Origin: Ferrovibrio sp.
GTDB lineage: Bacteria > Pseudomonadota > Alphaproteobacteria > Ferrovibrionales > Ferrovibrionaceae
Assembly (NCBI RefSeq): GCF_017994015.1
Contig: NZ_JAGOLP010000016.1
Coordinates: forward strand, 1-64,000
Direction: 5' to 3'
DNA length: 64,000 nucleotides
Below the pieces are notes generated by a model. It did no database searches and was not told the DNA's origin. It was given only the letters and a program-made list of their open reading frames with translations. Position 1 is the stretch's first letter, and each line of letters begins with the position of its first letter. Positions 8,686 through 16,402 of the stretch are shown here, piece after piece. Position numbers and translations under genes: made by a program.

Positions 8686-9743
8686 CAGGGCCTGGCGCTT
8701 TCTGCAATACCCGCCGCGCGATAGAAACGCGCCGCGCCGGGATGCAGCGGGATCGCCTGCCCTTCCAGCGCCAGTTGCAGGGACAGATCAACACCGCGCG
8801 GATGGCCGGCCCGCACCAAATCCTGGCCGCGCCGGCTCCAAAGCTGGCGCAACGCGGCTTCCACCAAATTTTCCGGCAGATCGGCCCGGGCCAGCAATTG
8901 CGCTGTCACCGTCAGCGTCTCTACCGCATCCTGGCCCGGATAGACACCGGCCGGGATAGTGGTGCGGCTGAGAAAACGATTGCGCGCCAGCAGGTCTGCC
9001 GCCGCCGCCCCGGTGATCGGCAGCAGAATGATGCGGCCTTCTGCGGCCAGTTGCGCCACATCACGCAAAGGCCAGCCGCCAACAAACAGGAAAGCATCCA
9101 GTTCACCTGCCATCAGGCGCGGCCCGGCCAGTTCCGGCTTGATATATTCGGCCTGCAAACGTGCTTCCGTCAGGCCATGCGCAGCCAGCAGGGTGCGCGC
9201 CATTGCCAGCGTGCCGGAACCCGGCTCGTCCAGGCTGACACGCCGCCCGGCCAGATCGGCAATATTCCGGATGTCGGCACCACGCCGCACCACCACATGC
9301 ACCGCCTCGGGATATAGCCGGGCGAGAAAGCTGAGTTGTGTGGCCGGCAGCTTGCCGGCAAAGATGCCGCTGCCGCTATAGGCCCAATAGGCGATATCGG
9401 ATTGCACCAGCGCAGCCTCCACCGCGCCGGCCTGGATCGCCTGCACATTGGCCACCGAGCCATTGGAATTCTGCGCTACTGCCAGCAGGCCCGGCACGCC
9501 GCAGGGCTGTGGCAAGGGCGCCGGGCAATCCGGCAGGCCGCTGCTTTCCGCCACCGCCCGGGCAATCAGGTTGCCCAGCGGGAAATACACCCCGGCACTA
9601 CCGCCGGTGGCGATACGGAAAAAGGTTGGCATGGCGACAGCTTTGCCGGCCGGCGCCGCACTGGCCTGGGCCTGCACCGGAGCAGGCACCACCGCCAGCA
9701 CTAGCGCAGTCAGCAATCCCAGCAGCAGGCGCCTTGCCAACAT
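8685..9743 (-). CDS. TAXI-family periplasmic solute-binding protein
   Basis: 352 residues. Signal peptide LARRLLLGLLTALVLAVVP with probable cleavage after AQA near residue 25-27. The mature protein carries TAXI (TRAP-associated extracytoplasmic immunogenic) hallmarks: ATGGSAGVYFPLGNLIARAV (45-64) and SVANVQAIQAGAVEAALVQS. TAXI proteins normally deliver organic acids or amino acids to a fused DctQM-type permease, but no TRAP membrane subunit lies here. It begins 3 nt after maiA and is fused in expression to a histidine kinase, which points to signalling rather than uptake. The alternative is that it serves a TRAP permease encoded elsewhere. Confidence 0.87.
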   Translation of the reverse strand: MLARRLLLGLLTALVLAVVPAPVQAQASAAPAGKAVAMPTFFRIATGGSAGVYFPLGNLIARAVAESSGLPDCPAPLPQPCGVPGLLAVAQNSNGSVANVQAIQAGAVEAALVQSDIAYWAYSGSGIFAGKLPATQLSFLARLYPEAVHVVVRRGADIRNIADLAGRRVSLDEPGSGTLAMARTLLAAHGLTEARLQAEYIKPELAGPRLMAGELDAFLFVGGWPLRDVAQLAAEGRIILLPITGAAAADLLARNRFLSRTTIPAGVYPGQDAVETLTVTAQLLARADLPENLVEAALRQLWSRRGQDLVRAGHPRGVDLSLQLALEGQAIPLHPGAARFYRAAGIAESARP

Positions 9744-9746
9744 CGC

Positions 9747-10385
9747 CTACTCCGCGTCGGGCTGCTTGTCTGGTGCGGCGCGGGCAAAAGCATCCAGCGT
9801 GGCGCAGTGATCGGCGATGCGCACCACCGTGGGGCAGCCGGAAAGATCGCTGTTGAAGCGCCGGGCATTATACACCTGCGGCACCAGGCAGATATCCGCC
9901 AGGCTGGGCGCGTCACCAAAACAGAAAACACCTGTATGCGGACTATTCGTCAGGGTCTGCTCCACGGCGCCCAGGCCGGTTTCCACCCAATGGCGATACC
10001 ACTGGTTTTTCTTGTCTTCCGACAAGCCCATATCGTGCACCAGATAACGCAGCACGCGCAGGTTGTTGACCGGATGGATATCACAAGCAATCGCCAGCGC
10101 CATGGCACGCACCTGGGCGCGCAGCAACGGCGCCTGGGGCAGCAGGGCCGGCGTGGGATGCATTTCGTCGAGATATTCCGCAATGGCGAGCGACTGGGTG
10201 ATGATCTCGTCGCCCACCTGCAAGGCCGGCAGCAGCTTCTGCGGGTTGAGCCGGGCATAATCCGCCGACAGATGTTCGTTCTTCTGCAAGTGCAGCGGCA
10301 CCAGATCGTAATCCAGCCCCTTCAGATTAAGCGCGATTCGCACGCGATACGCTGCCGATGATCGAAAATACCCATAAAGCCGCAT
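9747..10385 (-). CDS. maiA: Maleylacetoacetate isomerase (zeta-class GST)
   Basis: 212 residues. Isomerises 4-maleylacetoacetate to 4-fumarylacetoacetate with glutathione as cofactor, the penultimate step of homogentisate breakdown. Seen: N-terminal MRLYGYFRSSAAYRVRIALN (zeta-class SS..YRVR active-site motif), QSLAIAEYLDE glutathione-binding segment, and the helical GST C-domain. The in-frame frame extends to 10502, but AAGGAG lies 9 nt before the ATG at 10385, which also matches the family N-terminus. It heads the maiA-TAXI-kinase operon and is separated by about 3.7 kb from hppD-hmgA-fahA, which lack an isomerase of their own. Confidence 0.9.
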   Translation of the reverse strand: MRLYGYFRSSAAYRVRIALNLKGLDYDLVPLHLQKNEHLSADYARLNPQKLLPALQVGDEIITQSLAIAEYLDEMHPTPALLPQAPLLRAQVRAMALAIACDIHPVNNLRVLRYLVHDMGLSEDKKNQWYRHWVETGLGAVEQTLTNSPHTGVFCFGDAPSLADICLVPQVYNARRFNSDLSGCPTVVRIADHCATLDAFARAAPDKQPDAE

Positions 10386-10534
10386 ATGCCCAATCTCCTT
10401 GCCTGAACCAACTGTAAACCACAGCCAGGATGTAACAAAGAGGTAGTATGGTGTTGCCAGCCGGTATCCGCCAAGCAGGGTGGTTGCCCCTGGATGCGCC
10501 ACATTCTATTGTCGCTGCGCCAGGAGCCCCCATC

Positions 10535-10540
10535 TATAAA
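10535..10540 (+). promoter_or_regulatory. Possible -10 element for thiSG
   Basis: A TATAAA hexamer lies 36 nt before the thiSG ATG in the 191-nt divergent gap with maiA. No good -35 is found at 16-18 nt. The gap shows no TPP-riboswitch core (no CTGAGA element), so thiamine control by that route is not supported. Confidence 0.3.
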
Positions 10541-10576
10541 AGCGGGGCCGGCCAAGACTGGGAAAGAGCAGGAAGT

Positions 10577-11563
10577 ATGCGGCTGTCGATCAATGGAGAA
10601 ACCCGCGACCTGGGCCAGGCGGCCAGTGTCGCCGATTTGTTGACACAACTGGACCTGGATGCGCGCAAGATTGCCATCGAGTTGAACCGGGAGATCGTGC
10701 CGCGCTCTGCCTATGGCGCCACCGCGCTGAAGGATGGCGATGCCATCGAGATCGTGCATTTCATTGGCGGCGGCAATGCCGCCCAGCACCCGGATGACGA
10801 TTACTTTGAAGTGGCCGGCCAGCGTTTCCGCTCGCGCCTGCTGGTTGGCACCGGCAAGTACAAGGATCTGGCCGAAACCAAGGCAGCCATCGAGGCTTCG
10901 GGAGCCGAGATCGTTACCGTGGCCGTGCGCCGGGTGAATGTGACCGATCCGAAGCAGCCGATGCTGATGGATTATGTCGACCCGAAGAAATACACCTACC
11001 TGCCCAACACTGCCGGCTGCTTCACTGCCGAGGAAGCCCTGCGCACCCTGCGGCTGGCGCGCGAGGCCGGTGGCTGGAAGCTGGTGAAGCTGGAAGTGCT
11101 GGGCGACAAGCAGACGCTGTATCCCGACATGGAGCAGACCCTGGCTGCCACCAAAATCCTGGTGGCCGAGGGCTTCGACGTGATGGTGTATTGCGCCGAT
11201 GATCCGATCGCCGCCCGCAAGCTGGAAGACCTTGGCGCCTGCGCCATCATGCCGCTGGCGGCGCCGATCGGCTCCGGCCTGGGGGTGCAGAATCCGGTGC
11301 AGATTCGCATTATCAAGGAAAATGCCCGTGTGCCGGTGCTGGTCGATGCCGGTGTTGGCACCGCCTCGGATGCCGCCATCGCCATGGAACTGGGCTGCGA
11401 CGGCGTGTTGATGAACACTGCCATCGCCGAAGCGAAAGACCCGATCCGCATGGCGCATGCCATGCGGCTGGCAGTGGAAGCCGGCCGCCTCGCCTATCGG
11501 GCAGGGCGCATGCCGAAAAAGCGCTATGCCGATCCTTCATCCCCCCTCGCGGGCCTGATTTGA
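10577..11563 (+). CDS. thiSG: Fused ThiS sulfur carrier - ThiG thiazole synthase
   Basis: 328 residues. Residues 1-66 are a ThiS-like beta-grasp domain ending IVHFIGGG; after a short acidic linker (NAAQHPDDD) a ThiG TIM barrel starts near residue 73 ([14 protein letters not shown]). ThiG makes the thiazole phosphate of thiamine from deoxyxylulose phosphate, dehydroglycine and ThiS thiocarboxylate; its Schiff-base Lys lies in [15 protein letters not shown] sits just before the ATG; 43 upstream in-frame codons are rejected for lack of homology. The carrier Gly-Gly is internal, so it has no free C-terminal carboxylate unless the chain is cleaved. Fused ThiS-ThiG proteins are known in alphaproteobacteria. 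No other thi gene is nearby. Confidence 0.92.
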   Translation: MRLSINGETRDLGQAASVADLLTQLDLDARKIAIELNREIVPRSAYGATALKDGDAIEIVHFIGGGNAAQHPDDDYFEVAGQRFRSRLLVGTGKYKDLAETKAAIEASGAEIVTVAVRRVNVTDPKQPMLMDYVDPKKYTYLPNTAGCFTAEEALRTLRLAREAGGWKLVKLEVLGDKQTLYPDMEQTLAATKILVAEGFDVMVYCADDPIAARKLEDLGACAIMPLAAPIGSGLGVQNPVQIRIIKENARVPVLVDAGVGTASDAAIAMELGCDGVLMNTAIAEAKDPIRMAHAMRLAVEAGRLAYRAGRMPKKRYADPSSPLAGLI

Positions 11564-11586
11564 CCCTGTAGCGCAAAGGCCCCGCC

Positions 11587-12225
11587 GTGGACCTCGACAT
11601 CTATAAGCTGATCGAAGAATACGAAGACCTGTTCTACATCATCACTTTTGTCTGGGCGTTTCTCGAGGGTGAAACCTTCGTGATCTTCGCCGGCGCTGCC
11701 GCCAGTCAGGGGATGTTGAACCAGTATATGCTGATTGCCGCCGCCTGGCTTGGCAGCTTCTGCGGCGATCAGCTCTATTTCTGGATCGGCCGCCGCTATG
11801 GCCATCGCCTGTTGAAGCGTTTCCCGAAAATGCAGGGCGGCGTCAACGTGGCGCTCGGCATGCTGCATAAATACCATGTCGGCTTCATCCTCTCCTTCCG
11901 CTTCATCTACGGCGTGCGCAATTTCTCGTCCTTTGCCATGGGCATGAGCCCGATTGGCTGGCCGCGTTTTGCCGCCCTGAATTTCATTGCCGCCTTTGTC
12001 TGGGCCAATGCCTTTGCCTGGGCCGGGTATCTGCTGGGCAAGACCTTCGAGGCTGTGCTGGGCGATATCGCCAAGGATTTTGGCCTGATCATGCTCTGCG
12101 TCTTCGCGCTGGTTGGCCTGATCCTGTTCCTGGTGCATCGGCGTGGCAAAGCCAATTTCGAGCGTAAGATCGCCGAACAGCAGGCCGCCGAACAGGCCAA
12201 GCTGCCCGAAACCAAGGTGGATTGA
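11587..12225 (+). CDS. DedA-family inner-membrane protein
   Basis: 212 residues with about five hydrophobic segments. Seen: FLEGETFVIFAG (about 26-37) and FIYGVRNFSSFAMGMS (about 106-121), the paired re-entrant motifs of the DedA/VTT family, which are linked to undecaprenyl-phosphate or phospholipid flipping and proton-motive-force-dependent envelope integrity. The charged C-terminus (RRGKANFERKIAEQQ) is cytoplasmic and helical. GTG start with AAAGG 7 nt upstream. It lies 23 nt after thiSG and may be read through from it. Confidence 0.87.
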   Translation: MDLDIYKLIEEYEDLFYIITFVWAFLEGETFVIFAGAAASQGMLNQYMLIAAAWLGSFCGDQLYFWIGRRYGHRLLKRFPKMQGGVNVALGMLHKYHVGFILSFRFIYGVRNFSSFAMGMSPIGWPRFAALNFIAAFVWANAFAWAGYLLGKTFEAVLGDIAKDFGLIMLCVFALVGLILFLVHRRGKANFERKIAEQQAAEQAKLPETKVD

Positions 12226-12248
12226 GCAGCTGAGCTTGTACTACGCGG

Positions 12249-12626
12249 TCAGGTGAACTGCGCCTGGCCGTGGCCGACCGACCAGTTTTCCTTCGGCGCG
12301 TCCAGGATGTTGATAAACACATCCTCCGGGCGGATGCCGGGATTGGCGCCGAGCTGCGCGGCAATGCAACGGAACAGCGCGCGTTTCTGTTCGGCCGTAC
12401 GGCTGCTGAATACAGTGACCTGGATATAGACCAGATCGTCGCTGCGGCTGATGCCGAAGGCGTTGCCCTTACGGAAATTCGCCGCCGAATGTTCGGAGAT
12501 GGTCATGAACTGGTCGTCTTCCGGCACATCGAGCGCTTCGCGCAACGCCAGATACAAACCATCCAGAATTGCCTGCCGGTAGGCTTCCGGCTTTCCGGCC
12601 CGCATTGAAACATGCAGCAGCGGCAT
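12249..12626 (-). CDS. Tautomerase-superfamily enzyme
   Basis: 125 residues beginning MPLLHVSMRAGKPEAYRQAI; after Met removal Pro1 would be the catalytic base of the 4-oxalocrotonate tautomerase superfamily. At 125 residues it is a fused two-motif form (Tautomerase_2-like) rather than the 62-residue 4-OT. Start chosen because AAAGGGA lies 7 nt before this ATG; a 20-residue upstream extension is rejected. It diverges from a LysR regulator that probably controls it. Position near hppD suggests a keto-enol role such as on phenylpyruvates, but that is inference. Confidence 0.78.
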   Translation of the reverse strand: MPLLHVSMRAGKPEAYRQAILDGLYLALREALDVPEDDQFMTISEHSAANFRKGNAFGISRSDDLVYIQVTVFSSRTAEQKRALFRCIAAQLGANPGIRPEDVFINILDAPKENWSVGHGQAQFT

Positions 12627-12678
12627 CGTTTGGTCCCTTTCCGTTGTTGACCGCGCCAAAACTCGGACACCGCCAGTT

Positions 12679-12718
12679 ATTTTCATATGGCATTGATACT
12701 GATTTCAGCTATTTTCAT
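12679..12718. promoter_or_regulatory. Paired ATTTTCAT direct repeats in divergent promoter gap
   Basis: The octamer ATTTTCAT occurs at 12679-12686 and again at 12711-12718, 32 bp apart (about three helical turns), in the AT-rich gap between the tautomerase and lysR starts. Such spacing on one face is compatible with LysR-type regulator subsites, but neither copy is a T-N11-A palindrome, so this is tentative. Confidence 0.3.
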
Positions 12719-12723
12719 TGCAA

Positions 12724-13581
12724 ATGACTGAACCACCCCTTGATCTGGATGCGGTGCGGGCCTTTATCCGCATCGCCGAACTCGGCAGCTTCACCCGCGC
12801 GGCGGAAGCCCTGCAAACCACCCAGGGCGCGGTCAGCCTGAAGCTGCAACGGCTGGAAAAGCGGCTTGGCTGCCGGCTGCTGGAACGGACGCCCCGCCAT
12901 CTGGAACTTTCACCACGCGGTGCCAGTTTCCTGGACCATGCCCGCGACCTGCTGGCCGTGCATGACCGTGCCCTGGCCGGCTTTGCCGGCGCGCGGCAGC
13001 GCCTCAGCATCGGTATCAGCGACCATGTGGCGGGGCCGGAACTGCCGGCGCTGATCGCCCGCATGAACGCCCAGGACCCGGATTTGCTGATCGAAATCCG
13101 CATCGGTTCTTCGGCCGAGCTGTTGCAGCGATTTGATCGGCGCGAATTGGATACCGTCATCGTTCGCCTGCATGCCGGGCGCAATGATGGCGTATTGCTG
13201 GCCGAGGAAAAATTCGGCTGGTTTGCCGCGCCGCACTGGCAGCATCGCCCTGGCGAACCGCTACCGCTGGCCACCATGGCGGAGCCTTGCGGCGTGCGCG
13301 TGCTTGCTGGTCAGTTGCTGGACGAAGCCGGCATTGTCTGGAACGAAGTGTTTGTCGGTGGCGGCGTGACGGCGGTGGTGGCAGCGGTGATGGCCGGCAT
13401 CGGCATCAGCGCCCTGGCTCCACGTATGCTGCCTTTCGGCGCCATCGATATCGGCCCGCGGCTGCGGTTGCCGGCATTGCCGCGCCTGCCGGTGTTGCTA
13501 CATACACGGCTGCGTGGCGGCAAGCCGGGCGCAGCATTGGCCGCGCTTGCGGCCGCTTTCCGCAATGTGGCGCGGAGCTGA
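12724..13581 (+). CDS. LysR-family transcriptional regulator
   Basis: 285 residues. N-terminal winged helix-turn-helix: LDLDAVRAFIRIAELGSFTR then AAEALQTTQGAVSLKLQRLE, typical of LTTRs; the effector domain follows from about residue 90. I take the ATG at 12724; a TTG six bases upstream (12718) is also in frame. No Shine-Dalgarno is evident before either. It diverges from the tautomerase gene, the usual arrangement for an LTTR and its target. The effector is unknown, perhaps an aromatic keto acid given the neighbours. Confidence 0.87.
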   Translation: MTEPPLDLDAVRAFIRIAELGSFTRAAEALQTTQGAVSLKLQRLEKRLGCRLLERTPRHLELSPRGASFLDHARDLLAVHDRALAGFAGARQRLSIGISDHVAGPELPALIARMNAQDPDLLIEIRIGSSAELLQRFDRRELDTVIVRLHAGRNDGVLLAEEKFGWFAAPHWQHRPGEPLPLATMAEPCGVRVLAGQLLDEAGIVWNEVFVGGGVTAVVAAVMAGIGISALAPRMLPFGAIDIGPRLRLPALPRLPVLLHTRLRGGKPGAALAALAAAFRNVARS

Positions 13582-13585
13582 TGCC

Positions 13586-14032
13586 TCAGGCCGCGCCGGT
13601 CAACTTGTCGATGACACGCTCCAGCACGGCGCGTTCCTCTGGCGTCAACTGTGCCAGCAGGTCGCGCTCGAAGCCCAGCGCCAGCGGCACGATCTCGGCA
13701 TAAACCGCCTCGCCACGTGGCGACAGGCGCAACTGGCTTTTGCGCTTGTCGCCGCTATCACGGCTGCGAAGCAGCAGCCCCTTCTGCTCAAGCGCCGCCA
13801 CGGCGCGGCTTACCGTCACCTTGTCCATCGCCGAACGCTCCACCACCTCATTGGCGCTCATTTCCGGCTGGCGGCCGAGATTGGCGATCACACGCCATTC
13901 CGGGATGCCGATGCCAAAACGCTCGGCATAATGCCGCGACAGCGCGCCGCTGATCCGGTTGGTCATCACCGAGAGCCGGTAAGGCAGGAATGTCTCCAGC
14001 ACCAGGCGCGCGGTTTGCTCGGCTTTGGCCAC
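13586..14032 (-). CDS. MarR-family regulator of the homogentisate operon
   Basis: 148 residues with the MarR winged helix: IPEWRVIANLGRQPEMSANEV, SAMDKVTVSRAVAALEQKGL and the wing RSRDSGDKRKSQLRLSPRG. GTG start at 14032 supported by AGGGAG 8 nt upstream. It is divergent from hppD, and the 80-nt gap holds a perfect 7+7 inverted repeat inside the hppD promoter, the expected location of its operator. Family knowledge: MarR repressors beside aromatic catabolic genes usually release DNA when a pathway metabolite binds; here homogentisate or 4-hydroxyphenylpyruvate is a reasonable inference. Confidence 0.88.
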   Translation of the reverse strand: MAKAEQTARLVLETFLPYRLSVMTNRISGALSRHYAERFGIGIPEWRVIANLGRQPEMSANEVVERSAMDKVTVSRAVAALEQKGLLLRSRDSGDKRKSQLRLSPRGEAVYAEIVPLALGFERDLLAQLTPEERAVLERVIDKLTGAA

Positions 14033-14047
14033 GGATCGGACTCCCTC

Positions 14048-14075
14048 TTGATTTAGTTACAAATGTAACTATTAT
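14048..14075 (+). promoter_or_regulatory. hppD promoter
   Basis: TTGATT (14048-14053) as -35, a 16-nt spacer, and TATTAT (14070-14075) as -10. Transcription would start near 14082, giving a leader of about 30 nt that contains the GGAGGA ribosome site at 14101-14106. Confidence 0.6.
14054..14071. promoter_or_regulatory. Putative MarR operator (7+7 inverted repeat)
   Basis: TAGTTAC (14054-14060), 4-nt AAAT, GTAACTA (14065-14071): a perfect inverted repeat occupying the whole spacer between the -35 and -10 of hppD. A dimer bound here would block RNA polymerase. Size and symmetry suit a MarR dimer, and the marR gene starts 22 nt away on the other strand, so autoregulation is also likely. Confidence 0.65.
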
Positions 14076-14112
14076 GCGCGCCAGATGCAATTTCCATCCG
14101 GGAGGATACGCA

Positions 14113-15183
14113 ATGGCCGACCTTTGGGACAATCCAATGGGCACCGATGGCTTCGAATTCGTGGAATATGCCGCACCGGAGCCGGAAAAGCTGGCCGCGC
14201 TGTTTGAGCGCATGGGCTTTGTGGCGGTGGCCAAGCATCGCTCAAAGAATGTCACACTCTATCGCCAGGGCGATGTGAATTTCATCCTCAATGCCGAGCC
14301 ATCGAGCTTCGCGCAGAGTTTTGCCCGCATCCACGGCCCCTGCATCTGCGCCATCGCCTTCCGGGTCAAGGATGCCGCCTTCGCCTATAAGCGCGCCGTT
14401 TCGCTGGGCGCCTGGGGCGTGGAAGGCAAGGCCGGGCCGATGGAACTCAACATCCCGGCGATCAAGGGCATCGGCGACAGCCTGATCTATCTGGTGGACC
14501 GCTATGGCGAACGCGGCACCATCTATGACGTGGATTTCATGCCGATCCCGGGCGCCGAACGCAATCCGCCCGGCTGCGGCCTGACCTATATCGATCACCT
14601 GACCCATAATGTGCATCGTGGCCGCATGGGCGAATGGGCGGATTTCTACGAGCGCCTGTTCGGCTTCCGCGAGATCAAGTATTTCGACATTGAAGGCAAG
14701 CTGACCGGGCTGAAATCCAAGGCCATGACCAGCCCCTGCGGCAAGATCCGCATTCCGATCAACGAAAGCTCCGACGACAAGTCGCAGATCATGGAATACC
14801 TGCATGCCTATCATGGCGAAGGCATCCAGCATGTGGCCCTGGGCAGCGACGACATCTACGACACGGTGAGCCGCATGCGCGGCCGCGACGTGCCGTTCCA
14901 GGACACGCTGGAAACCTATTACGACGGCGTGGACAAGCGCGTGCCGAATCACGGCGAAGACCTGGCCCGCTTGCGCGAATTGCGCATCCTGATTGATGGC
15001 GCGCCCACCGAAGGCCAGGGCCTGCTGCTGCAAATCTTCACCGACACGGTGATCGGCCCGATCTTTTTCGAGATCATCCAGCGCAAGGGCAATGACGGCT
15101 TTGGCGAAGGCAATTTCAAGGCTCTGTTCGAATCAATCGAACTGGACCAGATCAAGCGCGGCGTGCTGAAAGCCAATGCCTGA
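14113..15183 (+). CDS. hppD: 4-Hydroxyphenylpyruvate dioxygenase
   Basis: 356 residues. Fe(II) enzyme converting 4-hydroxyphenylpyruvate to homogentisate. Two vicinal-oxygen-chelate halves: N-terminal GTDGFEFVEYAAPEPEKLAALF and C-terminal half from about residue 150. Metal ligands are seen in YIDHLTHNV (His), IQHVALGSDDI (His) and FFEIIQRKG (Glu). ATG at 14113 with GGAGGA 6 nt upstream; 41 in-frame upstream codons are not family-like. First gene of hppD-hmgA-fahA, under the promoter/operator at 14048-14075. Confidence 0.96.
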   Translation: MADLWDNPMGTDGFEFVEYAAPEPEKLAALFERMGFVAVAKHRSKNVTLYRQGDVNFILNAEPSSFAQSFARIHGPCICAIAFRVKDAAFAYKRAVSLGAWGVEGKAGPMELNIPAIKGIGDSLIYLVDRYGERGTIYDVDFMPIPGAERNPPGCGLTYIDHLTHNVHRGRMGEWADFYERLFGFREIKYFDIEGKLTGLKSKAMTSPCGKIRIPINESSDDKSQIMEYLHAYHGEGIQHVALGSDDIYDTVSRMRGRDVPFQDTLETYYDGVDKRVPNHGEDLARLRELRILIDGAPTEGQGLLLQIFTDTVIGPIFFEIIQRKGNDGFGEGNFKALFESIELDQIKRGVLKANA

Positions 15184-15212
15184 GTTTAGTAATCAGTAGT
15201 GGAGGAAACGCC

Positions 15213-16376
15213 ATGGCCAAGACCTGGATACCGATGATGCATTCTGCCGGCACCGCTTCGCGCCAGGCCCATGTGGCGCTGCCGGAAGGCAGCTTTGAGC
15301 GCGAGATGGGCAAGGAAGGCTTTTTCGGCCCGGCAGCACATTTTTACCATGCCAATCCGCCCACCGGCTGGATTGACTGGGATGGCCCGCTGAAACCGCG
15401 CGCCTTCGATACGACCAAATTCAGCCCCGGCGATACCTCGCCCTGGGCTGCCAAGCTGCTGCTCGGCAATGCCCATGTGAAATATCGTCATCACAGCATC
15501 GCGCAGAAGATGGATCATCTGGTGCGTAATGGCGATGGCGACGAATTGCTGTTTGTGCATGCCGGCAGCGGTTCGCTGTTCTGCGATTTTGGCCACCTGA
15601 CCTACAGCGAAGGCGATTACATCATGCTGCCGCGCGGCACGATGTGGCGCCTGGAGCCGGCCGAAGCAACCAAGCTGTTGCTGATCGAGGCGACCAATGA
15701 CAGCTACCGCCTGCCGGAAAAGGGCCTGCTTGGCCCGCATGCCATCTTTGATCCCGGCGTGCTTGGCATTCCGGCCATGGACGAAGCCTTCAAGGCGCAG
15801 CAGAGCAATACGCAAACCTGGCGCGTGGTGATCAAGCGGCGCGACCAACTCTCCACCGTCACCTACCCGTTCAACCCGCTGGATGCCGTGGGCTGGAAGG
15901 GCGATCTTAGCGTAGTGAAGCTGAACTGGCGCGACATCCGGCCGCTGATGAGCCATCGCTACCATTTGCCGCCCTCGGCGCATACCACCTTCCTGGCCAA
16001 CCGCTTCGTGGTCTGCACCTTTGTGCCGCGCCCGGCGGAAAGCGATCCGGAGGCACTGAAACTGCCCTTCTTCCACAACAATGATGATTACGACGAGGTG
16101 ATCTTCTATCACCACGGCCAGTTCTTCAGCCGTGACAATATCCATCCCGGCATGATCACACTGCATCCCTGCGGCTTCCCGCATGGCCCGCATCCGAAAG
16201 CGTTCCAGTTGGCGGCCCGCGCCACCGACACAACACAGCCGCGCATGCTGGATGAAGTGGCGGTGATGCTGGATACACGCGATGCGCTGGATGTGGCCCC
16301 GGCTGCCGAGAGTGTGGAATTCACCGGCTATGTCGGCACCTGGAACCCGCAGGGTTTCCGCCAGGCCGCTGAATAA
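15213..16376 (+). CDS. hmgA: Homogentisate 1,2-dioxygenase, short form
   Basis: 387 residues. Opens the ring of homogentisate to 4-maleylacetoacetate with Fe(II) and O2. A cupin-type double beta-barrel protein, shorter than the classic enzyme of about 430 residues. The C-terminal metal site is probably His in FFHNNDDYDEV, the Glu of the same segment, and His in GFPHGPHP. These motifs differ from the classic FHRN..SE form, so this is the shorter homogentisate dioxygenase lineage; function rests on the perfect context between hppD and fahA. GGAGG lies before the ATG, and the gap to hppD is 29 nt. Confidence 0.88.
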   Translation: MAKTWIPMMHSAGTASRQAHVALPEGSFEREMGKEGFFGPAAHFYHANPPTGWIDWDGPLKPRAFDTTKFSPGDTSPWAAKLLLGNAHVKYRHHSIAQKMDHLVRNGDGDELLFVHAGSGSLFCDFGHLTYSEGDYIMLPRGTMWRLEPAEATKLLLIEATNDSYRLPEKGLLGPHAIFDPGVLGIPAMDEAFKAQQSNTQTWRVVIKRRDQLSTVTYPFNPLDAVGWKGDLSVVKLNWRDIRPLMSHRYHLPPSAHTTFLANRFVVCTFVPRPAESDPEALKLPFFHNNDDYDEVIFYHHGQFFSRDNIHPGMITLHPCGFPHGPHPKAFQLAARATDTTQPRMLDEVAVMLDTRDALDVAPAAESVEFTGYVGTWNPQGFRQAAE

Positions 16377-16402
16377 ATCTGTTTCTCTGGAGTTGATTGA
16401 TT

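Noticed and set aside
10386..10576. TPP riboswitch upstream of thiSG
   Set aside because: No CTGAGA or other TPP core elements found.
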